From Amycolatopsis sp. FDAARGOS 1241 (GTDB lineage Bacteria; Actinomycetota; Actinomycetes; Mycobacteriales; Pseudonocardiaceae): DNA of 64,000 bases. Positions 28,474-36,738 of this stretch are shown in pieces. The stretch spans positions 3,782,001 to 3,846,000 of the forward strand of contig NZ_CP069526.1 in assembly GCF_016889705.1 (NCBI RefSeq), read 5' to 3'. A program made the translations under genes and the position numbers. The notes under the pieces were generated by a model. It was given only the letters and a program-made list of their open reading frames with translations. It was not told where the DNA came from and did no database searches. Position 1 is the stretch's first letter, and every line of letters begins with the position of its first letter.

Positions 28474-29042
28474 CTGAAGCAACGACACTCGCCCGGTGGG
28501 CCAAAGGCCTGGGGATCGACCTCGAGGTGACCCCCGCCGCGCAAATCAAAACCGTCAAGGACGCGACACCGGCGCCGTCGTTCTCCCTTCAAGCCGGCCC
28601 CGGCACCTGGGTCGTGACCTGCACAAACGTCATGACGCGGGCCGCTGTGCACCAATCGTGGACCAGTCCCGGGGACGACACGCCCGCACTGGAAAGAATT
28701 CGACAGGCCGCGCACGACTGGACGCGCGGGTTCCCACTGGTGGAGGCGCACGCTACCGACATAAAGGGTGGCGTGGTTGTCACTTTTTCAGCAATCGTGT
28801 ACAACGACGGGCTTACCCGGCAAGCGTTTGCGCTGACCCTGTCCGCGGTCGCCCGGTCCGTCGAACAGTTCGAGCTGAACAGCGCGGCGCGAGTCAGGGA
28901 AATCAGCCTCCTGTCCAAGCTGCGCGCCGACGCGGAACTTGCCCTACAGGAGCGCCAGAACATCCGGGAGCAGACCCTCAATGACGCGCTACGGCAGGCG
29001 AGCGACGAAGCGATGACGGAGAACGGTCCCGCCATAAAGTAA
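28470..29042 (+). CDS. cytoplasmic partner of the membrane protein, unknown function
   Basis: A 190-residue protein whose ATG overlaps the upstream stop (ATGA), so the two are translationally coupled. The central part (about 35-145) alternates strands and a long helix (GTWVVTCTNVMTRAAVHQSW, then VVVTFSAIVYNDGLTRQAFALTLSAV), recalling the YbjN/type III chaperone-like fold. The C-terminal 50 residues form a charged helix likely to coil. The likely role is binding the cytoplasmic coiled coil of its partner. This rests on fold resemblance by eye and gene order only. Confidence 0.6.
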   Translation: MTEATTLARWAKGLGIDLEVTPAAQIKTVKDATPAPSFSLQAGPGTWVVTCTNVMTRAAVHQSWTSPGDDTPALERIRQAAHDWTRGFPLVEAHATDIKGGVVVTFSAIVYNDGLTRQAFALTLSAVARSVEQFELNSAARVREISLLSKLRADAELALQERQNIREQTLNDALRQASDEAMTENGPAIK

Positions 29043-29099
29043 AAGATCCATCCACGCCACCCTGTTCACCACGACGGGCGCCAATCGCGGGTGCAGCGT

Positions 29100-29487
29100 G
29101 GACGGACACCGGCGACCGTCGTCAGCTCAAGCAGCGCGCCAAGGACGAGGCGGGGCCGGTGCCGTGCCCACCTCCGCTGACCGCGATGCTGCCCGCCACG
29201 TCGAGCAATATGGCGTCGGGGAGGACGGCCGGCTGTTCCCGGGGCCTCGACGGTGGTGACGTCACCTAGTCGACGCTGGCGCGGTCTGGGACAACGCTCG
29301 CCGAGCCGCGCTGTCGGAGGAGGAGTATCGATGGCCGCTGGCACGTCGGCCGTACGACCTGCGATATGCGTGAGTGTCGAGGTGGCTGGCGGCTGGCGTA
29401 CAGTCCACACAGTGTGCCGAGTGGGCGGGGCACTCGGTGATGGTGCTCCACCGGACCTATTCTGCGGTCATCGTCGGCCTGGAGTCG
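29100..29487 (+). pseudogene. second tyrosine integrase remnant, embedded in the island
   Basis: Frames joined by eye match actinobacterial phage-type integrases: GDRRQLKQRAKDEAGPVPCPPPLT, then LSEEEYRWPLARRPYDLRYA with Arg box II altered (DLRYA for DLRHA) and a stop, then AAGVQSTQCAEWAGHSVMVLHRTYSA with the catalytic Tyr. Several frameshifts and a stop. Its 3' end runs into the truncated end of the GNAT gene on the other strand, marking an old insertion junction near 29470-29490. Confidence 0.75.
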
Positions 29488-30090
29488 CGACCATGGGCCG
29501 GTTGACGGCGTCTACGTAGGCATAGATCGTCGCGAGGCCGCGCTGGCGAGCCGCTCGGTAACCCGCATAGGCAAGCTGCTCGCCCAGCCGGCGGCCGCGA
29601 TACTCAGGTACCACACAGAGATGGCAGAGTATGGCAGAGTCGCCGGCGGCGCTGATTCCGACAACTCCGACTGACTCGCCGTCTGGTGACTCGGCGAGCA
29701 GCCAGGACTTCTCGTCGGCGGGCTGCACATCGTGATGAATAAAACTGCCGGTCCAGTTTCGTGGGTCCTGTCGGCTCAAGTTGAGGCGGTCGTTGCGGTC
29801 GAGAGTGGTTGTCACGGCGCCTGCCATCACCTTGGCCAGCCGCTCACGGCCGACTTCGGCCAGAGTCCGGAACCGGAGGTTGTGCGGCATGATCAACGGT
29901 TGCTCGCTATCGGTCCAAGCTAGAGGATGCTTTTCGATGGCCAGCTCGAAGCCGAACTCTCGGGCGATCGTGCATCGGTCGTCGGCGTCCTCGTGGACAG
30001 AGTCATTGATGTCGAGATAGAGCTGCGCGGTACGTAGAGCGGGATCCGCGCCCGCCGAGAACAGGACAATTGGGGCATTGCAGCAACTGA
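29468..30090 (-). pseudogene. GNAT acetyltransferase, truncated at both ends
   Basis: The acetyl-CoA-binding core is clear: SVGVVGIS, then CHLCVVPEYRGRRLGEQLAYAGYRAARQRG (the R/QxxGxG/A loop appears as RGRRLG). The coding frame extends upstream of the first ATG (29896) with plausible family sequence (LRTAQLYLDINDSVHED, AREFGFELAIEKHPLAW) but no start codon is found, so the 5' end is lost. The 3' end stops after DAVNRPMVAT, where about 20-25 family residues are missing and integrase-derived sequence begins. Probably inactive. Confidence 0.65.
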
Positions 30091-30186
30091 CGGAGGTGAC
30101 CTGTAGTGATGCACTGGAAGACTGGCGAGATATCGCTCCCGAACAGCTAGAGGCGGACTCGGGTGTGACACTAAGGGAGGAACCTG

Positions 30187-30599
30187 ATGCCTGAGGTCGG
30201 CATCGAGGGGCACGTCGCGAGGATTGTCACATCCGACGAGCTAATTATCAACCGTGGAGCCAATCACGGCGTTGAGGTTGATATGGTGTTTAACATCGTT
30301 GATGAGCGTACTCAATCAATTCGCGACCCAGAAACAGGAGAAGATCTGGGTTCTTTGATCGTTCTAAGGTGCAAATATACATCACGCAAGTGGCAGAAAA
30401 AATGGCACTAGCTAAGCCGATCAGGGGCTCCTCTTCCACTGCCTCCTCGTCGTTGATGGGCGTATTTCCAAAGTCTTTTGCAGTTGGTTCGCATTCGCGA
30501 CGATCCATTCTGGGTAGTGAAGTCTGGACGGAAGGTGTCGTTGAAGGAGATACGGTTCGATCTACTGGCCGCCGGATAAAGCGCACCTCCGCCGAGTAG
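30187..30599 (+). pseudogene. FlgT C-domain-like protein with a single frameshift
   Basis: Starts at ATG 30187 with an excellent AGGGAGGAA upstream. The first 60 codons (GHVARIVTSDELIINRGANHGVEVDMV, then DPETGEDLGSL) resemble the barrel domain of FlgT-type proteins. Near 30366 the frame breaks; shifting by one base continues as KVQIYITQVAEKMALAKP and stays open to 30599 with acceptable composition. GC content is visibly lower than the surroundings, so it was acquired. Either a one-base indel or a slippage at this spot; an error in the sequence is also possible. Confidence 0.6.
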
Positions 30600-31030
30600 C
30601 CGTTGAATCTGTCTGGGCAAGCTGCAAGTGGGTGGCCTCTTCGCCATCTCGTCGACCTGGCGTAGCCCCATCACGCCGTGTCAAAGGGGCGCCTTCATGC
30701 GATCCGGGAGCGTGCCGGCCGAACTGCCCCCTTGACGCGGCGTGATAGCCCTCGGGGAGGTCGGCGAGACGGCGACAGGTCACTGACGGACGCAACGTGC
30801 CTGCGCCCGGCGAGGACATGTTCTTTCTTCTTGTCGTCGGCCCCCGGTGCAGCCGCCGGCCGGTCGCGTGGGTGCCGGAAGCGGGCCCCGCGTGTGCCGG
30901 CCGATAGCAGCGCGGCCCCAGGGGCCGCCTTGAACAAGAAAAGAAACTCTGAACACGTGCTCGAGGTGTACACGATCGCCGGCGCCCCGACGCGCTGGTC
31001 CACGTGGGGGCCGGCGGGGGAGGTGGGATG
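30600..31030. other. gap with strong secondary structure
   Basis: No gene supported. Holds an imperfect inverted repeat with arms of about 22 bases (30670-30691 and 30726-30751; arms begin ATCACGCCG with GTCAA in common) and a perfect 8-base hairpin GCGGCCCC/GGGGCCGC at 30912-30928. Confidence 0.5.
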
Positions 31031-31432
31031 CTACTGGTTCGGGGCAGGAATCCGTTCACTCGCCTTGGCTGCGAGCTCTTCATCACTGACCATGGTGATC
31101 ATTTCCACCCCGGGAGCGCACATCGCGACCACGATGACACGGCTCGTCTTGTCGGGGAGCAGGTTGGCGATCGTGTAATGGATGACGTCACCACCTGGTT
31201 CCCAGAAGGCCTCTCCGGCCTTGATCGGATAAGGTGCCTCACCCTCGAGTTCGAACAGCATCTCACCCTCGAGCATGTAGCCGAAAACGGGGCCGGAGTG
31301 ACGGTGGGGAGCGAGACCTGGGTCCCCCGGCGGTAGCTCGAGGAGCCGGATCATCGCGGAGGAACCCTGCGCGATGAACGGCGGCACAATTTCCAGCAGA
31401 TCCTTCTGGACCATGTTGGTGACAGTAGGCAT
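31031..31432 (-). CDS. cupin-domain protein
   Basis: A 133-residue single-domain cupin starting at ATG 31432 with GAGAGGGA upstream; the frame extends further but the Shine-Dalgarno decides. The metal-binding motifs are present: PHRHSGPVFGYMLEGEMLFELEG (cupin motif 1, with H-x-H replaced by HRH spacing and a Glu) and GEAFWEPGGDVIHYTIAN (motif 2, containing His). Likely a small-molecule-binding or oxygenase-type protein; substrate unknown. Isolated within the island. Confidence 0.8.
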   Translation of the reverse strand: MPTVTNMVQKDLLEIVPPFIAQGSSAMIRLLELPPGDPGLAPHRHSGPVFGYMLEGEMLFELEGEAPYPIKAGEAFWEPGGDVIHYTIANLLPDKTSRVIVVAMCAPGVEMITMVSDEELAAKASERIPAPNQ

Positions 31433-32331
31433 TTCATCCCTCTCCAACTGAATGCATCTCTTGTAAGTCCTCCGAGTCTTCCGGACCGACTCCTTATCGA
31501 GGCTGGAGCCCGTGGCCACCCGCGCAGCCAGGTTCTAGTGAACACCCTGAGCACCGCGAGCGGCGACTGGCCGTCCGACGACACCGGTCCCGGGCATCGC
31601 AACGCCCTCCCGGTTATCGCGGCGATCATGGTCGTGATCGTCGGCCCACCACCTGGCGAACATCACGCGTGCTGTTGATCTGGCCGGCGTTCATCCGGAC
31701 CCGTCTGCCGGGGGCGACCTCCGTGAATAGACCCCGCTGGGCCGTGGTCGGGTGGGTGTGACACGCGCCCAGGCCACGGCGAGCAGGGCTGTGGCGCCGA
31801 CGATGACCATGACAGAAAGACGGCGACGGATTGATGGCACGGCGAGTATTTCAAAGAAACGGGTTGCCCGGGCAAAGGCGACAGATTTTCGGGATAGCTG
31901 GCGACGATCGCCCTGCACTCCTGTTCGGCTTTCGGGTGATCGTTGACCGACTTCGGAGCACTGCCAGGTGGGCCACGACGTTGACTGCGTGCTTGTGCCG
32001 CTCCAGTACCCGGCAGGTGGTGGGAGCGCCACGGCTGTGGTCCCGACGAGGCCTTCCAAGCTCTTCGCTCCGTGTCTCAGGAAACACACCAAACTGCGTG
32101 AGGTCGCGGTCTCCTTCGCACGTTTCGGCGAGGCGAATCCGCTCCCCGGCGAAGTACGAGGAGATTCCCGCCGGCCGACTGCTTGACCGGCGGGACTCCA
32201 GCCCCAGCGGGGCAGACCGAGGCGTATCCGTCGATGCGTGGTTTAGACCCCGGCCGAGTTTCCACGGGCCGGTTGCCGCGGTCGTCCGTGAAGTTGGGGA
32301 GCGTCTCAGCGAGAACCTCCGCCCGCATGGA
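31433..32331. other. 899-base gap inside the island
   Basis: Only short or low-quality frames. A minus-strand frame near 31760-31860 has one hydrophobic stretch (LSVMVIVGATALLAVAWA) that could be the relic of a membrane protein. No repeat or RNA recognised. Confidence 0.45.
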
Positions 32332-32658
32332 CTACGCCCACTCGACCGCAGCGACCAGCAAGTTCCGCTGCCTCACACCCAGGCCGCGGACACGTCGAGA
32401 AGCGGAGATCCCGACCTCATCCATCAGCCGCTGCGCCGTCACCGGGCCGAAACCGGGTAGGGAACTCAACACCAGCCGCACCCGGGTCCGGGCGGCCGGA
32501 CCGTCCGGGTCAGCGTCGGCTTGCTCCAAGACGCCAGGCAGCGTGACGACGCCGTTCTTCACGGCCGCCAACAGCTCGGTTCTCTGGTGGCGCAGCAGCT
32601 TCGCCTTGTCCAACGCGGCATGCCGCTGCGCGCTGGTCCGCGCCGGCACAGGAGGCAT
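32332..32658 (-). CDS. actinobacterial integration host factor (mIHF)-like protein
   Basis: A 108-residue homologue of mIHF, the small helical DNA-binding protein of actinobacteria. The helix-two-turns-helix core is clear: LSSLPGFGPVTAQRLMDEVGI followed by the signature RRVRGLGVRQRNLL. The start is ATG 32658 with GGAG seven bases upstream; the frame is open for six more codons. Chromosomal mIHF normally lies before gmk and is essential; this copy is divergent, lies inside a mobile island and is close to the integrase relic and att site. It may have served the element's recombination. It appears intact. Confidence 0.8.
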   Translation of the reverse strand: MPPVPARTSAQRHAALDKAKLLRHQRTELLAAVKNGVVTLPGVLEQADADPDGPAARTRVRLVLSSLPGFGPVTAQRLMDEVGISASRRVRGLGVRQRNLLVAAVEWA

Positions 32659-32849
32659 GGTCGGCTCCAAGATCAAGCAGTCCGGGCCGGTACCGTCACG
32701 GCCGACTCGAACCTACCCGCCGCTGGGCCGTCTGGCTGGCTGGCGGAGATCTCGAAGCACGCCGCCGCCCGGCCGAGCTCATCCGGCGAGAGCGAGGACG
32801 CCTGCCCACAACCGCGCGACCGTGGCGGCGAGGGCTTACACAGGAGGCG

Positions 32850-33241
32850 TCCGGTGTCGCAGACCAGCTACGGGTTCCGCGTCTCAGGCTATCTGCCCGA
32901 CCGGGCGCAGCACGCGGTCGACGACTTCGGCGAGCTGGAGGTTGCAGTCACCCCGCCGGAGGCTGCTGGCCTGGAGCCGGGGGAGTGGACGCCCGCGGGA
33001 GATGCGGCATTGCTTCGTGTCGCTGCTCTCGGACGCGAAGGTGCCGATTGAGGACATCGCACGGTTGTGGGGGCACAGGGGGACGGCGGTGACCGAGCGG
33101 GTCTACTGGCACCAGATTCGGCCGGTGATGGTTGAGGCTTCGACGGCGATGGACGGCATCGTGGCCGAAGGGTCGGGGAACCGTAGTCAGGCATGTCCAC
33201 AAATGGTCCACAGCGGGGATCATGGCCGCGATGGCGCATGA
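32850..33241 (+). pseudogene. tyrosine integrase C-terminal remnant (inner element)
   Basis: The C-terminal catalytic domain reads AGLEPGEWTP, then after a one-base frameshift near 32997 REMRHCFVSLLSD (Arg box II), VPIEDIARLWGHRGTAVTERVYWHQIRPVM (His and nucleophilic Tyr). The upstream two-thirds are missing or scrambled. It ends just before a strong hairpin and 52 bases before the intact tRNA-Pro, the standard location of an island integrase. Inactive as read. Confidence 0.85.
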
Positions 33242-33246
33242 ACGCG

Positions 33247-33291
33247 AAAGGGGCGCTTGAGCTGCGGTGTTGCCGCTCAGGCGCCCCTTTT
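33247..33291. terminator. bidirectional intrinsic terminator
   Basis: Perfect 10-base stem AAAGGGGCGC/GCGCCCCTTT with a further inner stem, followed by TTTT on the plus strand. It ends the integrase and, on the other strand, the tRNA-Pro transcript. Confidence 0.85.
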
Positions 33292-33293
33292 GA

Positions 33294-33372
<79 letters not shown>

Positions 33373-33496
33373 GACCCGTGCTTCCCGGAGTGCTCCGTGA
33401 AGCTCGATGTGAGTACTGTAGCGGGTCGCGATCAGGGGGTTGCAAGGAGGTCCACATTTGTGGCCTGACCTGCGGAAACCATGGCCACAGAGCGTG

Positions 33497-33531
33497 AGCC
33501 CGGGACCCGCGGGCAGGGCGGGTCCCGGGCT
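33497..33531. terminator. hairpin terminator downstream of alginate lyase gene
   Basis: Perfect 14-base stem, AGCCCGGGACCCGC with GCGGGTCCCGGGCT, loop of seven, ten bases beyond the stop of the minus-strand gene. Confidence 0.8.
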
Positions 33532-33540
33532 GCAGCGGGG

Positions 33541-34725
33541 TCAGTTGGGGTTGTCGGCGTGGGTGAGGGTTTGCCAGGCCACGAAGAGGTTGTTGGTGCC
33601 GGCCGGGCGTTGGCGTTCGGTGAGGGTCTGGGTGTTGGTCATGGCGATGCCGAGGCGGCCGTGGAGGGCGTTGAAGCCCACTTCGGTCACCGGGCCGAGG
33701 CCGAGGTTCAGGTGGCCGCCGCAGAGGTCGGCGGGGACGGCGGCGCCGAGTTCGTACTTGGACTGGAAGCCGAGGGCCTGGCGCAGGCGTTCGCCGACGT
33801 CGGTGGAGTACAGGTCCTGGCCCTGGATGCGCGCGGTTTCGGCCACGTCGGCGATGGAGGCGATGCCGTAGCCGGTGTGGACGAAGTCACGGCAGGTTTC
33901 CTGGGTGAGGCCGGTCATGAAGGTGCTCTGCTTCTGCCAGTAGTTCACGATCTGGTCGCGCGTCGAGAGGCCGCTGCCGGGGACGGTCTTGGGGAGGGCG
34001 CCGTCGGCGGAGAGGTAGACGTAGGCGGCCACGCGGTTGCGGTAGCGCGTCATGGCCTGGTCGTAGCTCGACTTGTCGTCGAGGAAGACGGAGATGCCGA
34101 CGGCCGCCTCCATCATCACGAGTTCCCAGTTGCCGTTGCTGTTGCTGCCCACGAGCAGGTTCGGCAGGTAGACGGTGCGCAGCATCGTCGCGAACCGGCC
34201 GGCGTTGGGCCAGCTCGAATAGGTCGACTTGATGAGCTCGGCGGCGCGCGACCACGAAGCGCCCGCCCAGCCGGTCTGCAGCGGCGCGTTGCTGTTGGTG
34301 TGGCTCGTGATCGTGCCTGACCACGCGTCCATCAGGGCGATGGACTTCTGTGCGTAGCGGGCGTCCTGCGTGAGGTACCAGGCGAGGGCGTCGGTGTACG
34401 CGGCGATGGCGTCTTCGCGTTCGTCTGTGCAGCCGTAGTTCGGGTTGGAGTACGAGCCGCACTCGACAACCGAACGCGGTTTCGGGGTGCGCGACAGCGA
34501 GGCGTATTCGCTGCCCATCATCTGGTCGTACGCGCTCTTCCACGGCTGCGCGCCGGCGTTCACCTTGTCACGGACGAAATCCAGCTGCGACTTGCTCACG
34601 AGCACACCCGGGTGCGTGAACGCGGCGGGCGCTGCCGACGCCGGCACCGGCGTGGTCAGCAGCCCCAGGCTGACGGGGATCAACGCGGCGAGGGACCAGA
34701 GCTTCCTCGATCGGCGTGTGGACAT
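33541..34725 (-). CDS. secreted alginate lyase-family protein
   Basis: A 394-residue exported protein starting at ATG 34725 with GAGGAGAG upstream; a longer frame exists but lacks a signal. Signal peptide: SRKLWSLAALIPVSLGLLTT ending in ASA. The mature part is an alpha/alpha-barrel with features of alginate lyase (PF05426) proteins: HPGVLVSKSQLDFVR, ALAWYLTQDARYAQK, NSNGNWELVMMEAAVGISVFLDD (the N-W-E active-centre region) and a late HLNLGLGPVTEVG. Likely cleaves a uronic-acid polysaccharide outside the cell. Monocistronic, with its own terminator. Confidence 0.82.
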   Translation of the reverse strand: MSTRRSRKLWSLAALIPVSLGLLTTPVPASAAPAAFTHPGVLVSKSQLDFVRDKVNAGAQPWKSAYDQMMGSEYASLSRTPKPRSVVECGSYSNPNYGCTDEREDAIAAYTDALAWYLTQDARYAQKSIALMDAWSGTITSHTNSNAPLQTGWAGASWSRAAELIKSTYSSWPNAGRFATMLRTVYLPNLLVGSNSNGNWELVMMEAAVGISVFLDDKSSYDQAMTRYRNRVAAYVYLSADGALPKTVPGSGLSTRDQIVNYWQKQSTFMTGLTQETCRDFVHTGYGIASIADVAETARIQGQDLYSTDVGERLRQALGFQSKYELGAAVPADLCGGHLNLGLGPVTEVGFNALHGRLGIAMTNTQTLTERQRPAGTNNLFVAWQTLTHADNPN

Positions 34726-34926
34726 GGCTCTCCTCGGTGGGGGGATGGGAGGTCGTCGTCGATCTCGATCACCGGTGAGCGCTGCGTTCAGTGTGGTGGT
34801 CCAGACCACTATCGTCAAGCGCAAACGTGGACATTGTTCGCGTTGGAAAACCGTGTTCAGCGGGCTGAATGAGAGGGTCTGCCTCGGCCCGTTCTCAGGT
34901 ACAGCGCGGACGCGCGCGCTCGCCTT

Positions 34927-35697
34927 TCAGCGGCCGGTGAAGGTGGCCTTGCCCGGGCCGTCGGTGAGGAACGACTTCACGGCGCCGCGGAGGTCCTCGG
35001 TGTCGAACAGGTCCGCGGCGATGGCCGTGACGTGTGCGTTGGCCTCCGGGACACCGCCGTGTTCGAAGTGGGCCAGGACGCGCTTGGTGGCGGCGTGGGC
35101 CCGCGTCGGGCCGGCGGCGAGACCGGCGGCGAAGGAACGAGCGGCGGAGTCGAAATCTTCGTCCGGCAGGACCCGGTTGACGACGTTCCAGCGCTCCAGC
35201 GCCGAGGCGGAATGGGTCTCGCCCGTGTAGACGAATTCCTTGGCGCGGGCGACGCCGGCTCGCGCGGCCAAACGCTGGGTGCCGCCCATCGCCGGGGTCA
35301 GGCCGACGACCTTCTCCACCAAGCCGAACTTTGCGCTCGAAGCCGCCAAGAGCAGGTCGCAGGCGAGGGCGACCTCGAACGCCCATGTGAGGCACAAGCC
35401 GTGGGCCGCGAAGACCGTGGGGAACGGCAGGGCGGCGAGGCGGTCGGGCACCGTCATCAACGAGTCGAAGAAGACGCGGGCCTCGGCCGCCGAACCCTGG
35501 GCGCCGAACAGGGCGACGTCGACGCCACCGCTCACGACGCGGCCCTCGGCGCGGATGAGCAGCGCCCGGGCCGGCGTGGTCTCCAGCGACGATAGGGCGT
35601 CCAGGAGCGAAGACTGCAAGGAAGCCGTGTACAGGTTCAGCGGCGGTTCGTCGATGGTCAGGACCGCCAGGCCGCCCTCGCGGTCCAGGTGTGTCAC
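34927..35697 (-). CDS. enoyl-CoA hydratase/isomerase, coupled to PaaX regulator
   Basis: A 256-residue crotonase beginning at GTG 35697, which overlaps the regulator's stop (GTGA). Catalytic positions are filled: Glu in AFEVALACDLL and Glu in GLVEKVVGLTPAMGGTQRL. The usual oxyanion segment is present as VVSGGVDV. Expression is tied to the PaaX-type regulator gene before it, which suggests that the CoA thioester sensed by the regulator is made or consumed by this enzyme. Confidence 0.83.
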   Translation of the reverse strand: MTHLDREGGLAVLTIDEPPLNLYTASLQSSLLDALSSLETTPARALLIRAEGRVVSGGVDVALFGAQGSAAEARVFFDSLMTVPDRLAALPFPTVFAAHGLCLTWAFEVALACDLLLAASSAKFGLVEKVVGLTPAMGGTQRLAARAGVARAKEFVYTGETHSASALERWNVVNRVLPDEDFDSAARSFAAGLAAGPTRAHAATKRVLAHFEHGGVPEANAHVTAIAADLFDTEDLRGAVKSFLTDGPGKATFTGR

Positions 35698-36605
35698 GCC
35701 TTCTCCTCGGTTTCCACCAGCTTGTCCCAGTAGGCCTGCGCTTCCGGGCGCCACTCGACGTGCTTGCAGTGGAACAGTTCGCTCGCCTTGCGGCCGCTCC
35801 ACTCCGCGGGCAGGAGCTCGGTGGGCAATCTCGGGTCGAGGAACGGGAAGCGGCGCCATTCGTGCACGAGTTCGGTCTGTGCGCGCAGCACGGCCGGACC
35901 GCCGGCCGGGCGCAGGCCGGTGAAGCGGTCGATGAAGTCCTCGTAGCGGTCGGTCAGCTCGGACAGGTCCCAGGACCGCTCGACCATGCTGTCCTGCTCG
36001 CCGACGTCGCCGTACTGCGCGGTGAACGACATCGCCTGGGCGTCGAGCTGGAGCTCGGCGACGATCTGCTGCGCCTCGTGCTGACGGCTCGGGTCGGGGC
36101 ACACCCAGACACCGGCGACGGGCGAGCCGAAGCCGGCCCAGGTCAGGCGGGTGCGGAGGCGGTGGCGGAGGTCGCGTTTGGCCTCGGGCACCGACACGAT
36201 GAGCATGAGCCAGCGACCCTCCCACGCGACGGCCTCGCGGCCGAAGGCGTAGATCCGCTCGGCGCCCTCGGTGAGCAGCCGTCGGCCCGGCGGCGTGAGG
36301 GACCAGCGGACGCGGCGGCCGACGCGTTCGGACACCAGCCAGCCCTCGGCGGCCGACCGCGCGAGCGCCTGGCGCGCCGACTTCTCCTCGATGTCGAGCA
36401 TGCCCAGCGCCTCCACCAACGTCGACGTCCACACGGGACGGTCGCGCGGCAGCACGTACTCACCGAGCACGGTCATCAACAGTGAGCGGGCACTCGCGTG
36501 GCTGACCTCGCGGCGCCTGCTGACCGTCGGCCGGGGCAGCGCCGAGCCGGGCTCCCGCTGCTTCGCCCTCTGGCCGAGTGCGACCGTGCCGGCGGGTTCC
36601 GCCAT
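35694..36605 (-). CDS. PaaX-family transcriptional repressor
   Basis: A 303-residue PaaX-like protein. The start at ATG 36605 (MAEPAG) is a choice; the conserved part begins about 35 residues later at SARSLLMTVLGEYVLP. Domains: winged helix (about 35-105, ALGMLDIEEKSARQALARSAAEGWL), central domain (about 125-205, WLMLIVSVPEAKRDLRHRLRTRLTW) and the PaaX C-terminal domain (about 215-300). PaaX regulators respond to aryl-CoA such as phenylacetyl-CoA. It shares an overlap with the hydratase gene and is probably autoregulated; no operator was recognised. Confidence 0.85.
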   Translation of the reverse strand: MAEPAGTVALGQRAKQREPGSALPRPTVSRRREVSHASARSLLMTVLGEYVLPRDRPVWTSTLVEALGMLDIEEKSARQALARSAAEGWLVSERVGRRVRWSLTPPGRRLLTEGAERIYAFGREAVAWEGRWLMLIVSVPEAKRDLRHRLRTRLTWAGFGSPVAGVWVCPDPSRQHEAQQIVAELQLDAQAMSFTAQYGDVGEQDSMVERSWDLSELTDRYEDFIDRFTGLRPAGGPAVLRAQTELVHEWRRFPFLDPRLPTELLPAEWSGRKASELFHCKHVEWRPEAQAYWDKLVETEEKA

Positions 36606-36738
36606 CGTCTTCACCGACCTCACTGCTCGCTGGATTCGCAACCCGCCCAGGGTACCCACGATGAGTGACCGGGACGACACTCGACACACTGGGAGCGAGT
36701 CCGCCGAGTGCGGGCGTCCCCGTAGACTCAGCTGCGAA

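Noticed and set aside
30678..31178. 166-codon plus-strand frame
   Set aside because: No domain, low-complexity start, and it crosses the hairpin region and the cupin gene in antisense.
33460..33490. CCTGACCTGCGG motif beside the tRNA resembling the island ends
   Set aside because: Only about 15 bases match, too little to call a further att copy.
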